Shown here piece by piece: positions 47,610 through 56,706 of a stretch of DNA of 64,000 nucleotides. The notes beneath the pieces are model-generated. The model did not search any database, had not been told where the DNA came from, and was given only the letters and a program-made list of their open reading frames with translations. The position numbers were made by a program, and so were the translations under genes. The first letter of the stretch is position 1. Every line of letters starts with the position of its first letter. The DNA comes from Parahoeflea alexandrii (GTDB lineage: Bacteria > Pseudomonadota > Alphaproteobacteria > Rhizobiales > Rhizobiaceae), in the NCBI RefSeq assembly GCF_027214025.1, contig NZ_JAPWHB010000003.1, positions 248,001-312,000 of the forward strand. The letters are read 5' to 3'.

Positions 47610-48766
47610 TCTTGACCGAATTCCTGACTTCGACGGACACCGCGGAACTGGTCTCGCTGCGGCGCGAGCTTCACCGCAGGCCGGAACTTTCAAGCCAGGA
47701 GCGGGAGACTGCCGCCCGGATCGTGGCCGAGCTGGAACGCTGTGGTGCCGACGAAATCCTGACCGGTCTCGGCACCCACGGGGTGGCGGCCATCTATGAC
47801 AGCGGCGCCGAGGGGCCGACGGTGCTGTTCCGTTGCGAACTCGATGGCTTGCCGATCACCGAGATCTCCAGCTTCGGGTGGCGGTCTGAAATCGATGGCA
47901 AGGGGCACCTGTGCGGGCACGACGGGCACATGGCAATCCTGTGCGGCCTGGCCCGGCACCTGGCGGCAAACCGGCCGATTCGCGGCCGGGTGGTGCTGTT
48001 ATTCCAGCCCGCCGAGGAAACGGGTGCCGGGGCCGCGGACGTGATCGCGGACCCGCGGTTCGCGCGCATTCGCCCGGACTTCGCCTTTGCCCTTCACAAT
48101 CTTCCGGGCCTGCCGCTCGGCGCGGTGGGCGTCCGGTCCGGCCCGTTCACTTTCGCATCCGAGGGGCTGGCGATCCGGTTGACCGGCCGGACCTCGCATG
48201 CGGCGCAGCCGGAGGCCGGGGTCAGCCCGGCGGCGGTGATGGTCAGGCTGGTCGAGGCGCTGCCGGCGCTTCCCGCGACCTTGGGCCACACTCCAGGTCA
48301 CTCGCTGGTCACGCTTTCGCACGCGCGGCTCGGCGAGGCGGCTTTCGGGATCTCTCCGGGAGAGGCCGATGTCTGGGCCACCATCCGCGCCATCGACGAC
48401 GGCTTGCAGGCAGAATTGATGGGCAAGGCCGAAGCGCTTGCGCGGGAACTGGCCGCGGCCGGCGGCCTGGGTGTGGATTTCGACCGGCACGAGAATTTCG
48501 CGGCGGGTCACAATGACGAAGAAGCGGTGGCGTTTATCGACAAGGCGGCCGTAGCCCTGGGGGTCAGCCGCGTCGAGGTCGGCGATCCCTTCCGCTGGTC
48601 GGAGGATTTCGGCCGATTCGGCAGCGTGGCCAAGACCGGACTTTTCGTGCTTGGCTCGGGCGAAGACCATCCGCGGCTGCACAATCCCGATTTCGATTTC
48701 CCCGATGAGTTGATTCCGACGGGCGTCGGCCTGTTCGCCGTGATCGTGCGGGATCTTTGCGGCTGA
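47606..48766 (+). CDS. M20 family amidohydrolase/peptidase
   Basis: A zinc amidohydrolase of the M20D type (hippurate hydrolase/IAA-amino-acid hydrolase class), 386 residues from GTG 47606. Motifs are LRRELHRRPELSSQE, FRCELDGLPI, CGHDGHMAIL (metal ligands), PAEETGAGA (catalytic Glu) and HNLPG. TTG 47612 is a likely alternative, better spaced from GGGGAG at 47598-47603. The long frame upstream (from 47447) is DUF1737 in another frame. The substrate is unknown. Confidence 0.88.
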   Translation: MILTEFLTSTDTAELVSLRRELHRRPELSSQERETAARIVAELERCGADEILTGLGTHGVAAIYDSGAEGPTVLFRCELDGLPITEISSFGWRSEIDGKGHLCGHDGHMAILCGLARHLAANRPIRGRVVLLFQPAEETGAGAADVIADPRFARIRPDFAFALHNLPGLPLGAVGVRSGPFTFASEGLAIRLTGRTSHAAQPEAGVSPAAVMVRLVEALPALPATLGHTPGHSLVTLSHARLGEAAFGISPGEADVWATIRAIDDGLQAELMGKAEALARELAAAGGLGVDFDRHENFAAGHNDEEAVAFIDKAAVALGVSRVEVGDPFRWSEDFGRFGSVAKTGLFVLGSGEDHPRLHNPDFDFPDELIPTGVGLFAVIVRDLCG

Positions 48767-48801
48767 AGCTGACCGAACCCGGCCCCGTCAGAGAGCCGGG
48801 T

Positions 48802-49224
48802 TCAGGAAACGCCGGCCTCGATGCGTTCCATGTCCTCGTCCGACAGGCCGAAATGATGGCCGATCTCGTGGATCAGGACATGGGTGATGATGTCGCCCAG
48901 GGTTTCGTCGTTTTCCGCCCAGTAGTCGAGGATCGGCCGGCGGTAGAGAATGACCCGGTTGGCGAGTTCGCCGTTTTCGATGGTGAAACGTTCGGTCAGG
49001 CCACGGCCCTCGAAAAGACCCAGGAGATCGAAGGGGGTTTCAAGGCCCATGTCTTCGAAAATGTCGTCTTCGGGAAAATCGGCGACAATGATTGCCACGT
49101 CGCCGGTATGGACGCGGAAGCTTTCCGGCAGATTGGCATAGGCGTCTATCGCCAGGGATTCGACTTCGGCGAGAGAAGGCGCGTGCCGGTCCCGCCAATC
49201 CCCTGTCTGATCAATCCGCGCCAT
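48802..49224 (-). CDS. Small zincin-like metallopeptidase family protein
   Basis: A 140-residue protein with HEIGHHFGLSD; zinc ligands His119 and His123 with catalytic Glu120. This is the minimal metallopeptidase (MMP-like) family found widely in alphaproteobacteria, which lacks the extra domains of larger zincins. Two acidic stretches (FPEDDIFED, ENDETLGD) precede the motif. The ATG at 49224 is chosen; the longer frame to 49806 overlaps the potassium channel. Substrates are unknown. Confidence 0.88.
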   Translation of the reverse strand: MARIDQTGDWRDRHAPSLAEVESLAIDAYANLPESFRVHTGDVAIIVADFPEDDIFEDMGLETPFDLLGLFEGRGLTERFTIENGELANRVILYRRPILDYWAENDETLGDIITHVLIHEIGHHFGLSDEDMERIEAGVS

Positions 49225-49343
49225 GAAGTTTCCCTTTGCCTGCGTCGACCGGTCAGGCCGTGAGTTTGCATATAAGAGAAACCGGCCGGCATTTCGAGAG
49301 CAGGATGTTACGGGGCAGCGATTAGAGCCAAAGGTGATCGGCT

Positions 49344-49778
49344 CTACCGTCGCGGAATGTAGCGATCCGACAGACCCCTGATGATCTCGATCAGGACCGC
49401 CGTGAAAACCCCGAACGCCAGGAGGCCGTTGACCGAGACGAAGCCGGACAGAATTCGCCAGCCGGGTTCCACCACGACGTCGCCATAACCAACCGTGGTG
49501 AAGGAGACCATCGAAAAATAGACCGCTTCCTCGAATGTCGGAAAGACCTCGAGACTGTAGAAAAGGGTTGCCCAGAGCCAGACGCAGACGGTGTTGGCCA
49601 TCAACACCAGAACGATGGCGCTGGAGGCCAGTCTGAAGAACTGCCAGATTCCCGGGCGGCGGTCGGTATAATTGGCTTCGGCCTTGCGCACCAGGCGTAT
49701 GGCGACCAGCACAAAGGCAATCATCACGGCCGTGGAAGCCAGAATGGTCAGGGAGCCGATGATAAGTTCGGAAATCAT
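49344..49778 (-). CDS. Two-pore-helix potassium channel family protein
   Basis: A 144-residue ion channel subunit. Membrane segments lie at about 5-29, 50-74 and 105-132. The selectivity filter TTVGYGD is at 94-100 within SMVSFTTVGYGDVVV, so potassium selectivity is expected. There is no RCK or CNBD regulatory domain. It would assemble as a tetramer in the inner membrane. The frame upstream to 50159 runs through the tRNA gene and is rejected. Confidence 0.9.
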   Translation of the reverse strand: MISELIIGSLTILASTAVMIAFVLVAIRLVRKAEANYTDRRPGIWQFFRLASSAIVLVLMANTVCVWLWATLFYSLEVFPTFEEAVYFSMVSFTTVGYGDVVVEPGWRILSGFVSVNGLLAFGVFTAVLIEIIRGLSDRYIPRR

Positions 49779-50114
49779 GGAGTGCTTGCTCGGTGTTGGA
49801 AGGCATTGAACGCGGACAGGCGGGGCGGGCGGCTTGATCACGGGGCCACGAGCTTCGGGCGAAGACAGCCCCAATGCTGCCCCCCCTGATTGCTCTATAG
49901 CAACATTATCCGGATATTCAGCGCCTGCCGCCTTGATGCCGGTCAAATCGGAACGGTCGCTCCGATTTCCGGACAAGTGCGGTGATTTCCCTGTTTGCAC
50001 CGGACAATCCGATCGGCCATGACTTGGATGATGCAGGTGTGGAACCGGCCGCAGTGGCGTATGCCGGACCGACGCTGGAAAGCCAGTTTCATCATGTCTG
50101 AAATGTGGAGAAAC
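49779..50114. other. Intergenic region between the potassium channel gene and tRNA-Gly
   Basis: No gene is seen in 336 bases. It should hold the channel gene promoter (minus strand) and the end of the tRNA transcript. A weak hairpin, AAATCGGA (49945-49952) with TCCGATTT (49961-49968), has no good T-run in either direction, so I do not call it a terminator. Confidence 0.5.
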
Positions 50115-50189
50115 TGGAGCGGGCGAGGCGATTCGAACGCCCGACCCCAACCTTGGCAAGGTTGTGCTCTACCCCTGAGCTACGCCCGC
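50115..50189 (-). tRNA. tRNA-Gly (anticodon GCC)
   Basis: Read on the minus strand, the gene begins GCGGGCGTAGCTCAG and ends CGCCCGCT then CCA, so the 3' CCA is encoded. The acceptor stem GCGGGCG pairs with CGCCCGC. The anticodon arm CAACCTTGCCAAGGTTG carries GCC, and the T arm holds GTTCGAATC. Length is 75 bases with CCA. It reads GGY glycine codons. No integrase or duplicated 3' end was seen nearby, so there is no sign of use as an attachment site. Confidence 0.97.
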
Positions 50190-50515
50190 TCATCACCATG
50201 TCCGTGGGTAATTCGGACCGGCTGTCCAGACGCTTCCGGCCCGGACCGGCGCTATATGGCGCAACCTGCTTTCAATTGCAACAGGGAATTTTCAGTCAAT
50301 CGCACTATATCGCAAACCGTCCCCGCCCCTGGCGCTTCCGATGCGGATCCTGCCCGGCAAAACCGGAGTGGGTTCCGCTCCAGAAAGGCCAGGCATTGCG
50401 CTGATATGCCGGTTTGCATATCAAGGGGCAAATCAGGCTGAAGCGAAGCGGGTCGACAAAGGCCGGCGGACGGTCGCAGCCGACATCACTTCCCGTTCAA
50501 GCAAGAGTGTGATCC
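50190..50515. other. Intergenic region between tRNA-Gly and the ProX-like gene
   Basis: No gene is seen in 326 bases. It contains the probable tRNA promoter at 50253-50281 on the minus strand and should contain the promoter of the rightward editing-protein gene. Confidence 0.5.
50253..50281 (-). promoter_or_regulatory. Probable promoter of tRNA-Gly
   Basis: On the minus strand, TTGCAA (50276-50281) and CATATA (50253-50258) are 17 bases apart and agree with -35/-10 elements. The tRNA 5' end lies about 57 bases beyond the expected start site. Confidence 0.55.
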
Positions 50516-51013
50516 ATGCCCAAGACCCGACAAGACCTGTTCGATTGCCTCGATGCGCTTGGAATCGCGCATCCGACCGTTGATCATGCCCCGGTGTTCA
50601 CGGTGGCCGAATCGCAGTCTCTTCGCGACGAAATACCCGGAGGACACACGAAGAACCTGTTCCTCAAGGACAAGAAGGGTGCCTGTTTCCTCGTCACGCT
50701 CGAGGAAAACGCCGAAGTCGATCTCAAGACGATCCATACGCTGATCGGCGCCAGCGGCCGGGTGTCGTTCGGCAAGCCCGAGGCGCTGATGGAAAAGCTC
50801 GGGGTGACGCCGGGCTCGGTGACGATCTTTTCGGCGATCAACGATCCGGCGCACGAGGTGACAATCGTCATTGACGCACCGCTCATGGACCACGACATTA
50901 TCAATGCCCACCCGTTGAGCAACGATGCGACCACTTCGATCGGACGCGACGATCTGATGCGGTTCCTGAGCCATACCGGCCATGAACCCAGGATCTTGAA
51001 AGTTTCGGCCTGA
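50516..51013 (+). CDS. Prolyl-tRNA editing protein (YbaK/ProX family)
   Basis: A free-standing trans-editing domain that removes mis-attached amino acids, usually Ala, from tRNA-Pro. The protein has 165 residues with the family motif HTKNLFLKDKKG (about 43-54), whose Lys residues are conserved, and GKPEALMEKLGVTPGSVTIF in the core. It is a single domain not fused to ProS. It follows the tRNA-Gly gene by 326 bases on the other strand, which looks coincidental. The precise subclass (ProXp-ala) is inferred. Confidence 0.88.
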   Translation: MPKTRQDLFDCLDALGIAHPTVDHAPVFTVAESQSLRDEIPGGHTKNLFLKDKKGACFLVTLEENAEVDLKTIHTLIGASGRVSFGKPEALMEKLGVTPGSVTIFSAINDPAHEVTIVIDAPLMDHDIINAHPLSNDATTSIGRDDLMRFLSHTGHEPRILKVSA

Positions 51014-51061
51014 ACAACGACCTTAATCACACGTATTCTTGAGAAGCACGGGAATTGACCC

Positions 51062-52057
51062 ATGAGCGACTATGAAAATCCATACGCACCGTCACCGGGC
51101 GGCCAGATGAGCGGCACGGTGACCTTCGGCGACAAGCCGATGACCGCCGCCAATGCCGGACCGGGTGCTGCAGCGGGCGATCTGATCTCCGACACGACGA
51201 CCGCGGGCTTTACCGCCGACGTGCTCCAGGCGTCGCGGGATGTCACGGTGCTGGTGGATTTCTGGGCGCCGTGGTGCGGACCCTGCAAGCAGCTCACCCC
51301 GGTGATCGAGAAGGTGGTGCGGGAGGCGAATGGCCGGGTCAAGCTGGTCAAGCTCAACATCGATGACCACCCGGCGATCCCGGGACAGATGGGAATCCAG
51401 TCGATCCCCGCCGTGGTCGCCTTTTCCGGCGGCAAGCCGGTGGACGGGTTCATGGGCGCGCTGCCGGAAAGCCAGATCCGCGAGTTCATCGACAAGGTTG
51501 CCGGCCCTCCGGCCAAGTCCTCGACTGAAGAACAGATCGAGCAGATCCTGGCGCAGTCGCGCGAGGCCTTCACCGCGGGCGATGTGGAAACCGCAGCACG
51601 CGGCTTTGGCGCCATCCTGCAGATGGACCAGGCGCATGTCGGCGCCATCGCCGGAATGGCCGGTTGCATGCTGGCGGCAGGCGAATTCGATCGCGCGGAA
51701 AAACTGCTGAACGCCATTCCCGTGGAAGAGCGCAAGGATCAGGAAGTCGCCTCCGTGTTCAAGCGGCTGGAAATGGCGCGGGAAGTCGCCGAGCTCGGTG
51801 ATCCGGTGGAACTGGAAGCCCGGCTGGCCTCCAATCCGGCCGATCACGAGGCGCGGCTGAAGTTTGCAAAGATCCTCAATGCGCAGGGCTACCGGGAGGC
51901 GGCTGCCGACGAGCTGTTCACGATCATGCGCAAGGACCGGAAATGGGAGGACGAGGCTGCGCGCAAGACGCTGCTCGAATTCTTCGAAGCCTGGGGGCCG
52001 GTGGATCCAGCAACGCTTTCGGCGCGGCGACAGCTTTCCTCGCTGCTGTTTTCCTGA
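51062..52057 (+). CDS. Thioredoxin-fold co-chaperone with TPR tail (CnoX/YbbN-like)
   Basis: A 331-residue protein: a variable N-terminal 45 residues, a thioredoxin domain with WCGPC at 71-75 (about 48-155), and a helical TPR-like tail (about 160-331). E. coli CnoX has this layout but an SxxC site; here both Cys are retained, so redox activity is likely. It starts 48 bases after the editing protein. Chaperone-holdase function is an inference from the layout. Confidence 0.9.
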   Translation: MSDYENPYAPSPGGQMSGTVTFGDKPMTAANAGPGAAAGDLISDTTTAGFTADVLQASRDVTVLVDFWAPWCGPCKQLTPVIEKVVREANGRVKLVKLNIDDHPAIPGQMGIQSIPAVVAFSGGKPVDGFMGALPESQIREFIDKVAGPPAKSSTEEQIEQILAQSREAFTAGDVETAARGFGAILQMDQAHVGAIAGMAGCMLAAGEFDRAEKLLNAIPVEERKDQEVASVFKRLEMAREVAELGDPVELEARLASNPADHEARLKFAKILNAQGYREAAADELFTIMRKDRKWEDEAARKTLLEFFEAWGPVDPATLSARRQLSSLLFS

Positions 52058-52140
52058 ACGCCTGTTTTGTTGCCGGACCCTTGAGAATTTGCTGGTTTGC
52101 CCCACATTGCCGTGTGTGATGAACATTGAGGCTTAATGGC

Positions 52141-52818
52141 ATGCAGGTCGGGAACAAATCCTATCGGGTCGAAGCGGACATTCCGGAACAGGTTCCGGTG
52201 TTTCCGCTGTCCGGCGCGCTGTTGCTGCCGGGTGCGCAGTTGCCGCTCAACATCTTCGAGCCGCGATATCTGTCGATGTTTGACGACGCCCTGAGTTCGA
52301 ACAGACTGATCGGCGTGATCCAGCCTGCGCTGGCGGAGGCCCAGTCCCGCAAAGGGCCGGTGGAAGACCTCTGCCGGGTCGGCTGCCTGGGGCGCATCAC
52401 CTCGTTCGCGGAAACCGGGGACGGGCGCTATGTCATCACGCTGGGCGGCGTCTGCCGGTTCAGGGTGGGCGGCGAGGTGGACCGGGGCCGCAAGCCCTAC
52501 CGTGTTTGCCGCATTTCTCCCTTTCTGGGCGATCTTGAAACCGCTGATGAGGGGGCGGAAGTCGACAGGAAGGCGTTGCTCGAAAGCTTCAAGGCCTATC
52601 TGGAAGCCAACGATCTGGAAGCCGACTGGAATTCCGTCGAGCGGGCGAGCACACAGACGCTGGTCAATTCGCTGTCGATGATGTCGCCCTATGGGCCTGC
52701 GGAGAAGCAGGCGCTGCTCGAGGCCGACAATCTCAGGGTGCGGGCGGAAACGCTGATCGCGATTACCGAGATTGCCCTGGCGCGGGATTCGGACGATTAT
52801 GGACGCGTTCTGCAATAG
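52141..52818 (+). CDS. Lon N-terminal (LAN) domain protein
   Basis: A 225-residue protein made of a lone Lon substrate-binding domain, with PVFPLSGALLLPGAQLPLNIFEPRYL at its start. No ATPase or protease domain is present. A longer TTG start at 52126 is possible. The next gene is 15 bases on, so the two are probably one transcript. This arrangement (thioredoxin-TPR, LON-N, Trm112-like) recurs in rhizobia from memory. Function is unknown. Confidence 0.9.
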   Translation: MQVGNKSYRVEADIPEQVPVFPLSGALLLPGAQLPLNIFEPRYLSMFDDALSSNRLIGVIQPALAEAQSRKGPVEDLCRVGCLGRITSFAETGDGRYVITLGGVCRFRVGGEVDRGRKPYRVCRISPFLGDLETADEGAEVDRKALLESFKAYLEANDLEADWNSVERASTQTLVNSLSMMSPYGPAEKQALLEADNLRVRAETLIAITEIALARDSDDYGRVLQ

Positions 52819-52833
52819 ACGCGGTCCGTTAAA

Positions 52834-53055
52834 ATGACCAACCAGAGCCAGCCGGCCAAGATTTCCCGATCGAGGGGCGCCGTCGACATCAAGATGCTGG
52901 AGCTTCTGGTGTGCCCGCTGACCTATGGGCCGCTGGAATTCGACGCGGAGAAGGAAGAGCTGATCTCGGCCCGCGCCCGCCTTGCCTATCCGGTGCGCGA
53001 CGGGATTCCGATCATGCTGGTCTCCGAAGCAAGGCAACTTCCCGAAGAGGAATGA
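52834..53055 (+). CDS. Trm112 family protein
   Basis: A 73-residue protein of the YcaR/Trm112 type: [17 protein letters not shown] in the middle and [18 protein letters not shown] at the end are diagnostic. In eukaryotes Trm112 activates methyltransferases; bacterial members are short and act as unknown partners. Only one of the zinc-type cysteines is present here, so metal binding is unlikely. It is last in a run that starts with the thioredoxin-like gene. Confidence 0.9.
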   Translation: MTNQSQPAKISRSRGAVDIKMLELLVCPLTYGPLEFDAEKEELISARARLAYPVRDGIPIMLVSEARQLPEEE

Positions 53056-53149
53056 ACCCCAGGGGCTGATCGGCGGCCGGTCCATGCTTGACGGGTAACC
53101 TCTGGCAGCGTCATTATAAGTCAGTCGACCAAATCTGAAAGGCGGGGCT

Positions 53150-53722
53150 GTGGCGAAAAAAGGCGATCAGCGACGCGAAGCGATCGTGGCCGCCGCAGCG
53201 CGGCTGTTCTGGGTCAACGGGTTTTCCGCAACCAGCATTGCCGACATTGCCCGCGACGCCCAGGTGCCGCAGGGCAACATGTTCTACTATTTTCGCTCCA
53301 AGGCTGACCTGGCGCTGGCGGTGGCCGATGTTTTCGTCAGCGAAACCCAATCGCTGGTCCTTGAGGCGGAGGTTGCATCGCCGGATCCGCGCGAGCGCAT
53401 CCGGTTCCTGCTGCAGCGGCTTGCCCAATCCAACCGCAGCCGGGTCGACAATGGCTGTCCGATCGCTGCTGCGGTCAGGGAGTTTCGCCGCTCGGCTCCG
53501 GATGCATCGGCCCGGGCCGGCCAAAGCTTCGAACTGCTCGTCAGTTTCATCGCACGGGAGCTGCAGAAGACCGGCCCCCGGCCGTCCATCGCCATGGCCC
53601 GCGCCCGCGCGGTTGTCATCGAATGGCAAGGCGGCATCGCGCTGGCGCATGCCTTCAACGACATGACCGTGCTGATGGAAAGCCTGCGCCGCGCCGAGCA
53701 CAGCCTGCAGATCGCGTCATAA
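53150..53722 (+). CDS. TetR/AcrR family transcriptional regulator
   Basis: A 190-residue regulator that starts at GTG 53150. The N-terminal HTH reads IVAAAARLFWVNGFSATSIADIARDAQVPQGNMFYYF in short overlapping motifs of the TetR class (about 10-48). The C-terminal ligand domain resembles the AcuR/YcdC subgroup (about 80-185). It converges with the UbiH-type hydroxylase gene, and Trm112 lies upstream. Target genes and ligand cannot be read from the sequence. Confidence 0.9.
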   Translation: MAKKGDQRREAIVAAAARLFWVNGFSATSIADIARDAQVPQGNMFYYFRSKADLALAVADVFVSETQSLVLEAEVASPDPRERIRFLLQRLAQSNRSRVDNGCPIAAAVREFRRSAPDASARAGQSFELLVSFIARELQKTGPRPSIAMARARAVVIEWQGGIALAHAFNDMTVLMESLRRAEHSLQIAS

Positions 53723-53757
53723 TCAGGGATGTGAAGATCGCCGAAGGGTTCGCGCGG

Positions 53758-54984
53758 TCAGATTGTTTCGCCGCGCAGCAACCGCGGGCCCGAGGCGTCG
53801 GGGATGCCTGCAGCCTGGTTGATGAAATAGCGTTTCATCGCCGGCATCCGGTCGACCAGGCTCAGGCCGAAATCCCGGATCAGCCGCAGCGGCGTGATGT
53901 CGTTTGAGAACATCCGGGTCAGGATGTCGCTGGTCACACCCATGCGCACCGTGTCGAAGCGGCGCCAGGTCTGGTAGCGCTCGAGCACCGTCAGCGAACC
54001 GATATCGAGGCCGAGGCGATTGGCCTCGACGACTGTTTCGGCAAGGGCCGCGACATCGCGGAAGCCGAGATTGAGGCCCTGGCCGGCAACGGGATGAATG
54101 CCGTGCGCCGCGTCGCCGGCGAGCGCCAGCCGCGGCCGGACAAATTCCCGCGCCAGCGTCAGACCGAGCGGAAAGGCCCGGCGTCCGCCTTCGACCGTCA
54201 GGGCGCCCAGATGGTGGCCGAAACGGCGCTCAAGCTCGGCCTCGAAGACGAAATCGTCTTCGGCGACAAGCCTCTCGGCATCCTCGGTGCGTTCTGTCCA
54301 GACCAGAGAGGAGCGGTTTCCGGTCAGCGGCAGGATGGCGAAGGGGCCCGAGGGCAGGAAATGTTCTTCGGCGCGGCCATTGTGCGGCCTTTCATGGGCG
54401 ACGGTGGTGACGATACCCGATTGGCCGTATTCCCAGCGCTGGGTCTTGATGCCGGCCATCTCGCGCAGGCTGGATTTGACGCCGTCGGCGGCGATCACGA
54501 GCCTGGCGGTGAATGCCCGGCCATCCGCGGTTTCGACCCGGGCGTCGCGCTCGGTGATCTCAAGCGCCGAAGCGGCGGCCGACTGGTGGATCGGGATGCC
54601 GATTTCGGCTGCCTTGTCGCGAAGTGCTGCAACCATGGCGACATTCGGCGCCATGTGGGCAAAGGGCTCGCCGTCCTCGATCGAGCCGCCAAAGGTCAGG
54701 AACACCGGGCGAACCGGATCGGAGGTGCGCGAATCGGTGACGACCATGTCGTTGATAGCTTGCGCCTCGGGCTCGATTGCCCCCCACACGCCGAGCGTCG
54801 TCAGCAGGCGCTTGGCGCCGGCCGCGATGGCCGAGGCGCGCTGGTCCTTGCACCAGACTTCCGCCGGGGCGGCGTCGATCACGGCGATATCGAGCGATGG
54901 GCCGGCGAGCTTGAGCGCCACGGCCGCGGAAAGGCCGACATATCCGCCGCCGCACACCAGGATATCGAGGGTCTGGGTCGTCAT
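53758..54984 (-). CDS. FAD-dependent UbiH/UbiF family hydroxylase
   Basis: A flavin monooxygenase likely to hydroxylate the ubiquinone ring. The ATG at 54984 gives 408 residues. The ADP-binding GGGYVGLSAAVAL is at about 10-22, and GDAAHGIHPVAGQGLNLGFRD, the UbiH/COQ6 signature, is at about 300-320. Which ring position it hydroxylates (UbiH, UbiF, UbiI or alphaproteobacterial UbiL) cannot be settled here. It diverges from tesB with a 155-base gap. Confidence 0.9.
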   Translation of the reverse strand: MTTQTLDILVCGGGYVGLSAAVALKLAGPSLDIAVIDAAPAEVWCKDQRASAIAAGAKRLLTTLGVWGAIEPEAQAINDMVVTDSRTSDPVRPVFLTFGGSIEDGEPFAHMAPNVAMVAALRDKAAEIGIPIHQSAAASALEITERDARVETADGRAFTARLVIAADGVKSSLREMAGIKTQRWEYGQSGIVTTVAHERPHNGRAEEHFLPSGPFAILPLTGNRSSLVWTERTEDAERLVAEDDFVFEAELERRFGHHLGALTVEGGRRAFPLGLTLAREFVRPRLALAGDAAHGIHPVAGQGLNLGFRDVAALAETVVEANRLGLDIGSLTVLERYQTWRRFDTVRMGVTSDILTRMFSNDITPLRLIRDFGLSLVDRMPAMKRYFINQAAGIPDASGPRLLRGETI

Positions 54985-55139
54985 AGCATCTTCCTTCTCT
55001 GCAACCGGTCCGGCCTGTACTCCGCGACCGCGGCACCGCAGCTTCCGCACCACATGGAGCAGTTGCGGTCTTTGCAGCGGCGTCATGACACCGTATACCG
55101 CATTGTCATCCCTCAGCCCACCTCTGCGAGAAAACCAAA

Positions 55140-56018
55140 ATGTCGCGCACAGCTCCCACCGCCATGGAACAATTGCTCACCAGCCTCGATATCGAGCGGC
55201 TCGAGCAGGACCTGTTTCGCGGAACCAGCCCGCAGGTCGGCTGGCAGCGTGTTTTCGGCGGCCAGGTGATCGGCCAGGCGCTGGTCGCAGCGCAGCGGAC
55301 GATCGCGGCGGACCGGCCGGTGCATTCGCTGCATGCCTATTTCATGCGGCCGGGCGATCCCGCAGCGCCGATCATCTACGAGGTTGACCGGATTCGCGAC
55401 GGGCTGAGCTTTGCGACCCGCTCGGTGGTGGCGATCCAGCATGGCAAGGCGATCTTCTCGCTGTCTGCGTCCTTCCAGAAGGTCGAGGAGGGGCTCGAGT
55501 ACCAGGACCCGATTCCGGATGTGGCCCAGCCGCAGGACCTGCCAGGCAAGGAGGAGATGCGGGAAGCGTTCCTGGCCGGCGCGCCCGATCACATCCGCAA
55601 TTACTGGGAGCGCGAGCGGCCGATCGAAGTCCGGCCGCTGTCGCTGGAGCATTACATTTCCGACCAGAAACTCGAGCCGCAGCAGAAGGTCTGGGTCAGG
55701 ACCACTGGCCCGGTGCCCGACGATCACATTATCCAGGCGGCGATTCTCGCCTATCTGTCGGACATGACGTTGCTCGACACGGCGCTGTTCGCGCATGGCC
55801 GGTCGGTGTTCGACCGCGATCTGCAGGTCGCCAGCCTCGACCATGCGATGTGGTTTCACCGGCCCTCGAAACTGGATGACTGGCTGCTCTACAGCATGGA
55901 TTCGCCCAACACCAACGGCGCCCGCGGCTTCACCCGCGGCAGTCTTTACCAGCGTGACGGAAGGCTGATTGCTTCGGTCGCGCAGGAAGGATTGATTCGA
56001 GATCGAGCAAAAGCCTAA
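55140..56018 (+). CDS. tesB: Acyl-CoA thioesterase II (TesB type)
   Basis: A double-hotdog thioesterase of 292 residues hydrolysing medium and long acyl-CoAs. Motifs are VFGGQVIGQALVAAQRT and VHSLHAYFMRPGD in the first hotdog and LDHAMWFH in the second. The catalytic Asp/Thr/Gln set is in the usual positions as far as I can judge. No helper genes are coupled to it. A 123-base AT-rich stretch lies between its stop and the glnK promoter. Confidence 0.93.
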   Translation: MSRTAPTAMEQLLTSLDIERLEQDLFRGTSPQVGWQRVFGGQVIGQALVAAQRTIAADRPVHSLHAYFMRPGDPAAPIIYEVDRIRDGLSFATRSVVAIQHGKAIFSLSASFQKVEEGLEYQDPIPDVAQPQDLPGKEEMREAFLAGAPDHIRNYWERERPIEVRPLSLEHYISDQKLEPQQKVWVRTTGPVPDDHIIQAAILAYLSDMTLLDTALFAHGRSVFDRDLQVASLDHAMWFHRPSKLDDWLLYSMDSPNTNGARGFTRGSLYQRDGRLIASVAQEGLIRDRAKA

Positions 56019-56141
56019 ATATTAGGCACATATTACTATATGCTTAACATTTGATCACTCGTCGTGCGATGTGCCACGCGACTGAATCAAATTTATCAAA
56101 TTTAAATCACAATTTCAATGGGTTGGCCGGTTTATTCAAAA

Positions 56142-56158
56142 CTGGCACGGCATTTGAT
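56142..56158 (+). promoter_or_regulatory. Probable sigma-54 promoter of glnK-amtB module 1
   Basis: CTGGCACGGCATTTGAT has the -24 element TGGCACG, the correct 4-base spacing and a -12 element TTGAT that differs from TTGCW at one key base. It lies 89 bases before glnK. The same 17 bases recur before module 2. Activation by phosphorylated NtrC is expected from known regulation of glnK-amtB, but I could not identify NtrC boxes. Confidence 0.75.
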
Positions 56159-56208
56159 TCCCTTGGGTCAGGCGGGTGAACCAACGCGTGTTGGGGGACC
56201 TGTCATGA

Positions 56209-56706
<498 letters not shown>

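Noticed and set aside
49779-50159. Upstream extension of the potassium channel frame
   Set aside because: It runs through the tRNA gene and gives a low-complexity leader without family similarity; the ATG at 49778 begins a membrane segment.
50115-50189. tRNA-Gly as an integration site
   Set aside because: There is no integrase gene, no duplicated tRNA 3' end and no change in gene character on either side.
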